Below are positions 36,799 to 43,735 of a DNA stretch of 43,735 nucleotides, piece after piece (position 1 is the stretch's first letter; each line of letters begins with the position of its first letter). The notes beneath the pieces are model-generated. The model saw nothing but the letters and a program-made list of their open reading frames with translations. It did not search any database and was not told the DNA's origin. Both the position numbers and the translations under genes were made by a program. Where the stretch lies: contig CAZZLY010000019.1 of NCBI GenBank assembly GCA_964655175.1, positions 1 to 43,735 of the forward strand, read 5' to 3'. The stretch comes from JAIOPA01 sp964655175. GTDB lineage: Bacteria; Eisenbacteria; RBG-16-71-46.

Positions 36799-37721
36799 CC
36801 GCGTCCGCGACCGTCCCGACCCCGGCCCCGGCGCTCGTCGCGCCGATCGACGCGTGGCTCGACGAACTGCGCCGCGCGCGACGGCTGTCACCGCGAACGC
36901 TCGATGCGTACGGGCGCGACCTGGCGGACTACGCCGCGTTCGCGGCCCAGCACCGACTCGCGGGTTGGGCCGAGGCCACGCTCACGTTCGTGGACGCGTA
37001 CTTCGCCGTGCTGCAGCAGCGCGGCCGGTCGTCGTCCACGGTGAGTCGCCGCCGCAGCACGCTGCGCGGCTTCCATGGCTATCTGGCGCGCACGGGACAC
37101 GTCGAGCGCGACCCGGTGGCGCTGCTGCCCGCGCCGCGTCGCGAGCGTCGCCTGCCGCACGCGTTGTCGCGCGGCGACGTCGAGGCGCTGCTCGCGCATC
37201 CGCAGGGGGAGGCGCCCCTCGCGCTGCGCGATCGTGCGCTGCTCGAGGTCGCCTACGGCAGCGGCCTGCGCGTGTCCGAGTTGGTGGGGCTGCTGCGGCG
37301 CGACCTCGATCTGGCCGGGCGCGCGCTCACCGTGACGGGCAAGGGCGACAAGCAGCGCGTGGTGCCGTTCGGACGGCACGCGGAGCACGCCCTGCGCGAG
37401 TGGCTCGAGCGCGGGCGGCCGCAGCTCGCCCCGCAGGTCCGGCACGACCACGTGTTCGTGAACGCGCGCGGCGGGCCGCTGTCGCGCATGGGCTGGTGGA
37501 AGGTGCTGCAGGGTCATGCGCGCGGCGCGCAACTGACCGCGCGCGTGCATCCGCACGCGCTGCGGCACTCGTTCGCCACCCATCTGCTCGAGGGCGGGGC
37601 CGACCTGCGCGTCGTGCAGGAGTTGCTCGGACATGCGAATGTCAGTACCACCGCCATCTACACCCACCTCGACCGGGGCTATCTCCGCGAGGTGCACCGG
37701 CAGTTCCATCCGCGTGCCTGA
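36795..37721 (+). CDS. xerD: Tyrosine recombinase XerD
   Basis: The 308-residue product is the likely partner of XerC in dimer resolution at dif. The N-terminal SAM-like domain includes LDELRRARRLSPRTLDAYGRD. Catalytic motifs are SGLRVSELVGLLRRDL, GKGDKQRVVPFG, HPHALRHSFATHLLEGGADL, GHANVSTTAIYTH (Tyr289). The C-terminal LREVHRQFHPRA matches XerD (LxxxHxxHHPRA) better than XerC. It has an N-terminal Ala/Pro extension of about 17 residues. It overlaps uvrC by 4 nt. Confidence 0.9.
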   Translation: MTASATVPTPAPALVAPIDAWLDELRRARRLSPRTLDAYGRDLADYAAFAAQHRLAGWAEATLTFVDAYFAVLQQRGRSSSTVSRRRSTLRGFHGYLARTGHVERDPVALLPAPRRERRLPHALSRGDVEALLAHPQGEAPLALRDRALLEVAYGSGLRVSELVGLLRRDLDLAGRALTVTGKGDKQRVVPFGRHAEHALREWLERGRPQLAPQVRHDHVFVNARGGPLSRMGWWKVLQGHARGAQLTARVHPHALRHSFATHLLEGGADLRVVQELLGHANVSTTAIYTHLDRGYLREVHRQFHPRA

Positions 37722-37743
37722 TCGCATCCGACGGGTACGCCCA

Positions 37744-37759
37744 CACGACCGGGGTCGTG
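37744..37759 (+). repeat. Inverted repeat next to a ribosome-binding site
   Basis: CACGACC (37744-37750), GG and GGTCGTG (37753-37759). It touches the GTGGAGG ribosome site of the next gene and could mask it as an RNA hairpin, although the 2-nt loop is too tight unless one or two pairs open. Confidence 0.35.
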
Positions 37760-37767
37760 GAGGACTC

Positions 37768-38406
37768 ATGAAGCGTCGTCTCGCAGCGTTCGTCACTCTC
37801 GTGGTGCTCGTCCTGAGCGGCCTGCCCCTGTCGTCCGCCCACGCGGGCACGATCGTGCTGCCGCGCTCGGGCCAGGTCGGGCTCGGGCTCTCGGGGCAGG
37901 TCGGCACGCTGCTGTCCGCAGGGGACTACGGCAAGGAGTTCGGCACCGGTGGCGGCATCAAGGTGAACCTGCGTTACCGGATGCGCTTCGAGCGCGCCAT
38001 GGGGCTCGTGTTCGACATGCAGCGTCTGGCCGCGCGCGACCCGAGTGGCGAGGCCGGTGCGTTCGATTCGCTCACCGATGCGCCGGCGGTGCTGCGCAAG
38101 CAGCTGCGCTTCAACACCGCGGGCGTCGAGTTCTCGCAGCTCTTCGATACGCGCTCCACGACGACCAAGCTGCTCACCGCCGGCTTCGGTCTGGTGCAGA
38201 CCTCGGCGCGGCTCACGAATGGCGAGACGCAGTTCCCGATCGCGGGCGACGGCGTCTACCTGAGCGCGGGCGCCGGCATCGAGCGGTTCGTCTGGCGCAG
38301 CTGGGCGTGGGACACGGGCTTCCGCTACATGGCCATCTTCCACGACGGCACGGTGAACCACGACGTCCAGCTGCACACCGGCATGATCTTCTACGCGGCG
38401 TACTGA
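37768..38406 (+). CDS. Small predicted outer-membrane beta-barrel protein
   Basis: The 212-residue product has a signal peptide (LAAFVTLVVLVLSGLPLSSAHA, cleavage near residue 27). The mature part shows alternating hydrophobic strands and ends in Phe-Tyr-Ala-Ala-Tyr, consistent with an eight-stranded barrel of OmpW/OprF type. GGAGG lies 5 nt before the ATG. It starts 46 nt after xerD and ends 8 nt before the beta-CASP nuclease gene. I cannot assign a function. Confidence 0.8.
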   Translation: MKRRLAAFVTLVVLVLSGLPLSSAHAGTIVLPRSGQVGLGLSGQVGTLLSAGDYGKEFGTGGGIKVNLRYRMRFERAMGLVFDMQRLAARDPSGEAGAFDSLTDAPAVLRKQLRFNTAGVEFSQLFDTRSTTTKLLTAGFGLVQTSARLTNGETQFPIAGDGVYLSAGAGIERFVWRSWAWDTGFRYMAIFHDGTVNHDVQLHTGMIFYAAY

Positions 38407-38414
38407 GAGGCCCC

Positions 38415-39821
38415 ATGACCCGTCCGCTCCGCATCGCGTTCCACGGCGCCGCCCGCACGGTGACCGGCTCCCGCCATCTCCTGTCGTACGGGGAGTGGAG
38501 CTGGCTCTACGACTGCGGGTTGTACCAGGGACGTCGTGACGAGGCGGACGCGATCAACCGCACGTTCCGCTTCGACCCCAAGCGGCTCGACGCGGTCGTG
38601 GTCTCGCACGCGCACCTCGATCACACGGGCAATCTGCCGACGCTGGTCGCGCAGGGCTTCCGCGGGCCCATCCATCTGACGAACGCGAGCGCCGATCTGG
38701 CGCGCGTCATGCTGCCCGACAGCGCGCACCTCATGGAGCGCGACGTCGAGCACGTCAATCGGCATCGCCGCAGCCGGCCGCTGCGCAAGCCGCTGTACAC
38801 GCTCGACGACGTGACCCGCACGCTGGAGCGGTTCCACACGCACGGCTACGGCAAGTCGTTCGACCTGTTCCCCGGGGTGACCGCCACGTGGCACGACGCC
38901 GGGCACATCCTGGGCTCGGCGATGACCACGTTCACCTTCGACCAGAACGGCCGGTCGTTCCGATTGCTCATGGGCGGCGATCTGGGGCGTCCCGGGCGCG
39001 CCATCCTGCGCGACCCCGAGGTGCCGCCGGGGCCCGACGCGCTCGTGCTCGAGAGCACCTACGGCGATCGGCTGCACGCCGACGACGCGCACACCGAGAT
39101 GCAACTGGTGGACGCCGTGCGGCGCACGGTGGAGCGTGGCGGACGGCTCGTGGTGCCGGCGTTCGCGGTGGGGCGCACGCAGGAACTCGTCGCGGTGCTG
39201 CACGGCCTCATGGAGCGCGGCGCGATCCCCGAGGTGCCCATGTTCGTGGACAGCCCCATGGCGCGCGAGGCCACCGCGGTGTTCCGCCGTCATCCCGAGT
39301 GCTTCGACGAGCCCACGCTGCAGCGCTTCCGCGAGGAGGCCGGTGCGCCGTTCGGCTTCCATCGTCTGCGCTACGTGACCACGGTCGAGGAGTCGCGCAG
39401 CCTCAACACGGTGCACGAGCCGTGCATCCTGATCTCCGCCTCGGGCATGTGCGAGGGCGGCCGCGTGCTGCACCACCTGCAGCACGCGCTCGTGAACCCG
39501 CGCAACACGATCCTGTTCGTGGGGTATCAGGGCGAGGGCACGCTGGGGCGGCGACTGCGCGAGGGGGCGGCCACGGTCAACGTGTTCGGCGAGCCCGTCG
39601 AGGTGCGCGCCGAGATCGCCGCGCTCGACGGCTTCAGCGCCCACGCCGATCAGCGCGAGATCCTCGACTGGGTGTCGCGCCTGAACCCCGCGCCGCGCAC
39701 GATCTTCCTGGTGCACGGCGAACCCGAGCCCGCCGAGACGCTGGCCGGTCTGCTGCGCACGCGCATCGGTGCCACCGTGCACGTCCCCCAGAAGGGAGAG
39801 GAGTTCCCACTGTGGACGTGA
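38415..39821 (+). CDS. Metallo-beta-lactamase/beta-CASP ribonuclease-like protein
   Basis: The 468-residue product resembles the bacterial CPSF-73/Ysh1-like RNases (COG1236; e.g. Thermus TTHA0252). The metal centre is VVSHAHLDHTGNLP (His65-Asp69-His70), HDAGHILGSAM and MGGDLGRPGR. The beta-CASP insert is about residues 200-390, with VVPAFAVGRTQE, MFVDSPMAREAT, ILISASGMCEGGRVLHHL and the final LDGFSAHADQREIL (metal-binding His). RNA is the likely substrate; the whole family also includes DNA repair nucleases. The gene overlaps the SNF2 helicase by 10 nt. Confidence 0.9.
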   Translation: MTRPLRIAFHGAARTVTGSRHLLSYGEWSWLYDCGLYQGRRDEADAINRTFRFDPKRLDAVVVSHAHLDHTGNLPTLVAQGFRGPIHLTNASADLARVMLPDSAHLMERDVEHVNRHRRSRPLRKPLYTLDDVTRTLERFHTHGYGKSFDLFPGVTATWHDAGHILGSAMTTFTFDQNGRSFRLLMGGDLGRPGRAILRDPEVPPGPDALVLESTYGDRLHADDAHTEMQLVDAVRRTVERGGRLVVPAFAVGRTQELVAVLHGLMERGAIPEVPMFVDSPMAREATAVFRRHPECFDEPTLQRFREEAGAPFGFHRLRYVTTVEESRSLNTVHEPCILISASGMCEGGRVLHHLQHALVNPRNTILFVGYQGEGTLGRRLREGAATVNVFGEPVEVRAEIAALDGFSAHADQREILDWVSRLNPAPRTIFLVHGEPEPAETLAGLLRTRIGATVHVPQKGEEFPLWT

Positions 39822-41818
39822 GCGAGCCGCGCTATCGCATCGGCCAGCGACTCCAGCACCCCGTCTTCGGCGAGGGGCTGATCGTCGAGGTGCACACCGA
39901 TCGCGGTCGCGAGGTGCTCGAGGTCGTGTTCGACGGCGACCTGCGCCGACTGTCGGCGCTGCGCGACTGGACGATCGTGGACGCCGACCCGAACGCCGCG
40001 GTCGCGGTCCCCGAGGTCGCCGACGAGCCGGCGGGGGACGAGGACGACGCCCCGGTCGCGCTGACGCGGCCCGTGCCGCACGGTCGGCGGCACTGGCATC
40101 CGCAGGGCGACGAACTGCTGCGCCACTGGCTCGAGCACGACGTGAAGCCGCAGGCGCTGTTCGACCTGCGCGCCGATGCCGAAGCGTGGGCCGGCTGGGC
40201 CAGCGCCGATCGTCTGGTGTCGGTGGACTCGCTGCGTGGCGTGGAACGCTTCCCGCATCAGGAGGCCGCGTGCCTCAAGGTGCTGCGCGACTTCGGCGGG
40301 CGCGGCATCCTGGCCGACGAGGTGGGGCTGGGCAAGACCATCGAGGCCGGCATCGTGCTCAAGGAGTACATCCAGCGCGGTGCGGTGCGCACCGCGCTCG
40401 TGCTCGTGCCGGCGTCGCTGTGCGAGCAGTGGCGCGCCGAGCTGTGGGAGAAGTTCGAGCTCGACTTCGTGGTCTCGCGCGGCCCGTCCGGCCAGTGGGG
40501 CCGGCATCCGTTCGTGATCTCGTCGCTCGAGACCGCGCGCCACGAGCGCCATCGCAAGCGCGTTCGCGGTGCCGACTACGACATGGTCGTGTGCGACGAG
40601 GCGCATCGTCTGCGCAACCACCTCACGCTGGGCTGGAAGTTCCTCAACGACCTCAACCCGCGCTACCTGCTGCTGCTCACCGCGACGCCGGTGCAGAACG
40701 ACCTGCGCGAGTTGTACAACCTCGTCACGCTGGTGCGTCCGGGCACCGTGGGGACGTTCTCGCAGTTCAAGCGCGACTTCCTGTCCGGCCACGACAAGCG
40801 CACGCCGCGCAACACGCCGCGCCTGCGGCGCCTGCTCAAGAGCGTCATGATCCGCACCCGACGGTCCGACACGCAGCTCACGTTCGCACCACGCAAGGTC
40901 GAGACCGTGTGGGTGCCGCAGACCGCCGCCGAGCGCCAGTTGTACGCGCAGGTGAGCGACTTCGTGGCCGATGCGGTGCACGACGACCACGGCCAGCCGG
41001 GGCGCCCGCACTACTTCACGCTCATGGTGCTGCAGAAGGAGATGGGCTCGTCGTGGAGCGCCGCCGCCGGCACGCTGCGCAAGCTGGCGTCGCACCCCGA
41101 CGGGCTCGACCCCAAGCGCGTGCGCGCGTTCGCCGACCGGGCGCAGGCGCTGTCCGAGGGCGCGAGCAAGGTGCGTTCGCTCGTGCGCACGATCGAGAAG
41201 CTCAAGGGCGAGAAGGCGATCGTGTTCACGCAGTTCCGCGCCACGCAGGACGAGGTCGTGCAGGCGCTGCGCGCGGCGGGGCTGGGCGTGGTCGAGTTCC
41301 ACGGCGAGATGGGGTGGCGCGAGAAGGAGGAGGCGCTCGAGCAGTTCCGGCACCACGAACAGGTGCTCGTGAGCACCGAGGCCGGCGGCGAGGGCCGCAA
41401 TCTGCAGTTCGCGCGCATCGTCATCAACTACGACCTGCCGTGGAACCCCATGCGCCTCGAACAGCGCATCGGTCGCGTGCATCGCCTGGGGCAGGAGCAT
41501 CCCGTGCGCGTCGTGAACCTGGCGAGCCGCGGCACGCTCGAGTCCTACGTGCTCGAGATCCTCGAGCGCAAGATCCGCATGTTCGAACTGGTCGTGGGTG
41601 AGATGGAGGAGATCCTCGGCACGTGGCAGCCGCACGGCTCGTTCGAGGACGAGGTGTTCCGGCGCTGGACCGAGGGCCAGTCCCCGAGCGGTCGCAAGAA
41701 GCGCTTCACCGAACTGGCGCAGCACCTGCTCACGGCGCATCGCCTGTACCAGCAGCAGCGCGACGACCAGAGCATGCTGTTCCACGGCGCCGGCGAACAC
41801 GACGAGGAGCGGCCATGA
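39812..41818 (+). CDS. SNF2-family helicase with N-terminal Tudor-like domain (RapA-like)
   Basis: The 668-residue product is a double-stranded DNA translocase. At residues 9-55 is a Tudor-like module (GQRLQHPVFGEGLIVEV...LEVVFDGDLRRLSAL) like that at the C-terminus of UvrD/PcrA and the N-terminus of RapA. The SNF2 core has ILADEVGLGKTIEAG (Walker A Lys175), LVLVPASLCEQWRAEL, VVCDEAHRLRN (DEAH, 262-265), LTATPVQNDLREL, then IVFTQFRATQDEVVQAL, STEAGGEGRNLQFA and RIGRVHRLGQ. The GTG start lies within the preceding gene. The pairing suggests a role with RNA polymerase recycling or RNA/DNA hybrid clearance (inference). Confidence 0.9.
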   Translation: MDVSEPRYRIGQRLQHPVFGEGLIVEVHTDRGREVLEVVFDGDLRRLSALRDWTIVDADPNAAVAVPEVADEPAGDEDDAPVALTRPVPHGRRHWHPQGDELLRHWLEHDVKPQALFDLRADAEAWAGWASADRLVSVDSLRGVERFPHQEAACLKVLRDFGGRGILADEVGLGKTIEAGIVLKEYIQRGAVRTALVLVPASLCEQWRAELWEKFELDFVVSRGPSGQWGRHPFVISSLETARHERHRKRVRGADYDMVVCDEAHRLRNHLTLGWKFLNDLNPRYLLLLTATPVQNDLRELYNLVTLVRPGTVGTFSQFKRDFLSGHDKRTPRNTPRLRRLLKSVMIRTRRSDTQLTFAPRKVETVWVPQTAAERQLYAQVSDFVADAVHDDHGQPGRPHYFTLMVLQKEMGSSWSAAAGTLRKLASHPDGLDPKRVRAFADRAQALSEGASKVRSLVRTIEKLKGEKAIVFTQFRATQDEVVQALRAAGLGVVEFHGEMGWREKEEALEQFRHHEQVLVSTEAGGEGRNLQFARIVINYDLPWNPMRLEQRIGRVHRLGQEHPVRVVNLASRGTLESYVLEILERKIRMFELVVGEMEEILGTWQPHGSFEDEVFRRWTEGQSPSGRKKRFTELAQHLLTAHRLYQQQRDDQSMLFHGAGEHDEERP

Positions 41819-42963
41819 GCGCGGCCCGTCCGAAGTCGAGCGCGGCCCGCGTGACCGCGAAGGCCAATGGCAAGGCGTCGGCCAAGACCGCCGCCGTCGT
41901 GCAGGTCCCGCACGGCGAGACCGCGGCCGAGTCGCCCGAATGGCGCCGCTTCGTGGGGCGCTGGCTCGAGACGCACGACTGCAAGGTCGAGCAGGCCCCA
42001 CGCGGCGATTGGGAGGTCGAGCTCTCGCCCGAACTGCAGAAGCGCTGGCGCCGCCAGCGGGTGCGCATGGTGTTCGATCCGTCGCGCCCCACCGTGCCCC
42101 GCGGCGCGTGGTTCATCGCGCCCGGCAGCAACGCCGGCCGTCGCATCCTCGAGGCCGCGCTCGCCGAACCGCTGTTCACGCGGCGCACGGCGCTCGCGCG
42201 CGTCCCGGGTGCGCCCGACGACGGGTTCGCGAGCGTGTGTCGCGTGCGTGGGCTCACTTGGGGACCGCCGCGTCTGGGCCCCGTGCACTACGAGCGCCGC
42301 GTCGCGTTCCACGCCGTGATCACGCGCTGGGGTGGGCTGCCGTGGCAGGAGCAGTGGGTGGTGCTGGTCGGCGAGGGCGGCGAGGTGCTCGAGCGTGTGC
42401 AGGCCGCCCAGGTCACCGACGTGCGCCCGCGCGAGGGGCTCTACCAGCTGCCCGAGGAGCTCGAGCCCGAGGTGCGCGAGCGCTGGCTGCAGAGCGCGCG
42501 GCAGACGCTCGAGGAGCTCGCCGAGGAGCGCGAGCGGGAGTGGGCGGTCTCGGTCGGGCGACTGCGCGACGACGAGCTGGATCGTCTGGGCGCGTTCTTC
42601 TCGGCGCGCATCGAGGAGGAGGAGGAGCGGCAGCGTCGGCGCGCGGGCCACGACGAGCACGAGCTCGAGCACGGCGACGCGACCTCGCTCAAGCTGGAGT
42701 GGGAGCGCCGCGCCGCCGAGGTGCGCCAGCGCTGGGCCATGCGCACCGAGGTGCGCCTGTGGGGCATCGAGGAGTGGTCGTGGCCGGTGGCGACGCTCGA
42801 GCAGGAGCTGCGCTCGGGCGCCGTGCACCTCAAGCTCAAGGCGGCCGTGGACGTGGCCCGCGGTCGCCCGGCGTTACCGGCGTGCCCGACCTGTGGTGCA
42901 CCCGCCGAGATGCTGGTGCGCGCGCACGGCACCGCATGCTGCCCCGCGTGCCCCCCCGCTTGA
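41815..42963 (+). CDS. Coiled-coil protein with C-terminal zinc ribbon, helicase partner
   Basis: The product is 382 residues. It has an Ala/Lys-rich N-terminus (1-35); a folded domain (about 38-225) with WRRFVGRWLETHDCKVE, RMVFDP and RGAWFIAPGSNAGRRIL; a long charged coiled coil (about 225-345, ARQTLEELAEEREREWA, ARIEEEEERQRRR); and a C-terminal zinc ribbon (CPTCGAPAEM...CCPACPPA). It is 4-nt coupled to the SNF2 helicase. The middle domain layout recalls YqhG, encoded beside SNF2 helicase YqhH in Bacillus; that similarity is weak and not proven. It is probably a subunit of the helicase. Confidence 0.75.
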   Translation: MSAARPKSSAARVTAKANGKASAKTAAVVQVPHGETAAESPEWRRFVGRWLETHDCKVEQAPRGDWEVELSPELQKRWRRQRVRMVFDPSRPTVPRGAWFIAPGSNAGRRILEAALAEPLFTRRTALARVPGAPDDGFASVCRVRGLTWGPPRLGPVHYERRVAFHAVITRWGGLPWQEQWVVLVGEGGEVLERVQAAQVTDVRPREGLYQLPEELEPEVRERWLQSARQTLEELAEEREREWAVSVGRLRDDELDRLGAFFSARIEEEEERQRRRAGHDEHELEHGDATSLKLEWERRAAEVRQRWAMRTEVRLWGIEEWSWPVATLEQELRSGAVHLKLKAAVDVARGRPALPACPTCGAPAEMLVRAHGTACCPACPPA

Positions 42964-42989
42964 CGCTCGGACGCGCGGAACCGTAATCT
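42960..42989 (+). promoter_or_regulatory. Promoter for the membrane TPR protein gene
   Basis: TTGACG (42960-42965), an 18-nt spacer and TAATCT (42984-42989). The -35 contains the TGA stop of the upstream gene. The leader would be about 60 nt. Confidence 0.65.
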
Positions 42990-43057
42990 TTCCCAGCTCT
43001 TATGCAGGGGATCGGGGCCGTCCCGGTCCGGCCTGACATCGTTCACGGAGGCTCGCC

Positions 43058-43729
43058 TTGTCGCAGGAAACGCAGAAGTCGTCGGTCATGCAGGACCCGG
43101 GCGCCGAACTGGTCGACAAGGTCCAGGGCTTCGCCGCGCAGTTCGGTCAGGTCATCCTGATCGGCGTGCTCGTGGCCGCCGCCGCCGGTGTCGGTGGCTG
43201 GTACTGGATGCAGGGTCAGGCGAAGCAGGAGAACGCCGCCTCCGAGAAGCTGGCGCAGGCCAACGAGCTGTTCTGGCGCGCCGACTACGACCGCTCGCGG
43301 ACGATCGCGCAGGAGGTCAGCAAGGCCTATCCCGGAACGCCGAGCGGCATCGATGCGCTCCGCATCGCCGGTGACGATGCGTTCTGGCGCGGCAACTGGA
43401 AGGACGCGATCGCGGACTACCAGGCCTACCTGGGCAAGAAGTCGAGCGGTGTGGTCGCCGCCGGCGTTCGTCGCAGCCTCGGCTACGCGCTCGAGAGCAA
43501 CGGCCAGCACGAGGAGGCCGCCAAGCAGTTCGACCAGCTGATCGGTGTGTTCGATCGCGAGTCGAGCGGCGAGCTGCTGTTCGCGTCGGCCCGCAGCCTC
43601 ATGGCCGCGGGTAAGAACGACGAGGCCAAGAAGCGTCTGCAGCGCATCCTCGACGAGTTCCCCGAGTCCACGGTGCAGGGCCAGGCCCGCATCGAGCTCG
43701 GCCGGCTGTCGCCGCAGATCCTCAACTGA
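43058..43729 (+). CDS. Membrane-anchored TPR protein (YfgM-like)
   Basis: The product is 223 residues. A cytoplasmic N-terminus (about 1-24) is followed by one transmembrane helix (VILIGVLVAAAAGVGGWYW, about 25-45) and periplasmic TPR-like repeats: LAQANELFWRADYDRSRTIA, DAFWRGNWKDAIADYQAYLG, LGYALESNGQHEEAAKQFDQL and LQRILDEFPESTVQGQARIEL. E. coli YfgM has this layout and links SecYEG to periplasmic chaperones; the assignment here is by architecture. TTG 43058 is chosen for GGAGG 6 nt upstream. It is complete in the window. Confidence 0.85.
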   Translation: MSQETQKSSVMQDPGAELVDKVQGFAAQFGQVILIGVLVAAAAGVGGWYWMQGQAKQENAASEKLAQANELFWRADYDRSRTIAQEVSKAYPGTPSGIDALRIAGDDAFWRGNWKDAIADYQAYLGKKSSGVVAAGVRRSLGYALESNGQHEEAAKQFDQLIGVFDRESSGELLFASARSLMAAGKNDEAKKRLQRILDEFPESTVQGQARIELGRLSPQILN

Positions 43730-43735
43730 CGCGAC

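Noticed and set aside
29979..37721. Integrases marking an integrated mobile element
   Set aside because: Both recombinases have Xer-type HPRA C-termini, sit in housekeeping operons and have no att-like repeats, tRNA or phage genes nearby.
38415..42963. A known DISARM or other SNF2-containing defence locus
   Set aside because: No methyltransferase, phospholipase D or DrmA/B-like proteins are present, and flanking genes are housekeeping ones.

Overview
This is a very GC-rich bacterial scaffold with three placeholder gaps of exactly 100 N each (9675-9774, 16888-16987, 22424-22523), so it is probably a draft or metagenome-assembled genome. The gene content is almost all chromosomal housekeeping. 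Three features point to a high-GC lineage near the Fibrobacterota-Chlorobiota-Bacteroidota (FCB) superphylum, in the style of Candidatus Eisenbacteria: SecA carries a large insertion in its first nucleotide-binding domain, there is a PorV/PorQ-family beta-barrel, and there is an Ig-like (Big_5) lipoprotein. The taxonomic placement is inference. No phage, insertion sequence, CRISPR array, tRNA or rRNA was seen.

Layout. 1-2.3 kb: basic C-terminal tail of a truncated gene, a membrane-anchored NTF2-like protein with an apparently frameshifted zinc-ribbon N-terminus, and a PorV-like outer-membrane protein. 2.4-5.0 kb: two tandem GlgC-type ADP-glucose pyrophosphorylase subunits, the first with degraded nucleotide-binding motifs, closed by a strong hairpin terminator. 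5.0-11.2 kb: two divergent genes, a LysM lytic transglycosylase (minus) and a giant membrane protein with a roughly 750-residue low-complexity linker and PEGA repeats (plus), with palindromes between their promoters. 11.2-21 kb: comEC, then purN-HAD hydrolase-purC-purH-small membrane protein-guaA-lytic transglycosylase, a purine (IMP to GMP) operon with a murein hydrolase at its end. 21-24 kb: polyprenol/diacylglycerol kinase-like protein, an AT-richer small lipoprotein, a TPR protein and a cold-shock protein.

24.0-34.5 kb: a dense run of overlapping genes, secA-smg(DUF494)-topA-xerC-Ig lipoprotein-dapF-dapA-dapB, that ends at a perfect 13-bp hairpin shared with convergent rpsT. 34.5-43.0 kb: divergent rpsT (minus) and uvrC (plus); the plus strand continues as uvrC-xerD-outer-membrane protein-beta-CASP nuclease-SNF2 helicase-zinc/coiled-coil protein. 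A membrane-anchored TPR protein of YfgM type follows from its own promoter.

Regulation. Candidate sigma70-like promoters recur with the form TTGnnn-N17/18-TAnnnT. Three of them place the predicted start of transcription on or next to the start codon (purN, the 21.1 kb kinase gene, secA), which implies leaderless mRNAs; none of those three genes has a visible Shine-Dalgarno sequence. The least described biology is the beta-CASP nuclease/SNF2 helicase/zinc protein trio (38.4-43.0 kb), the PEGA protein with its divergent partner, and the asymmetric GlgC pair.
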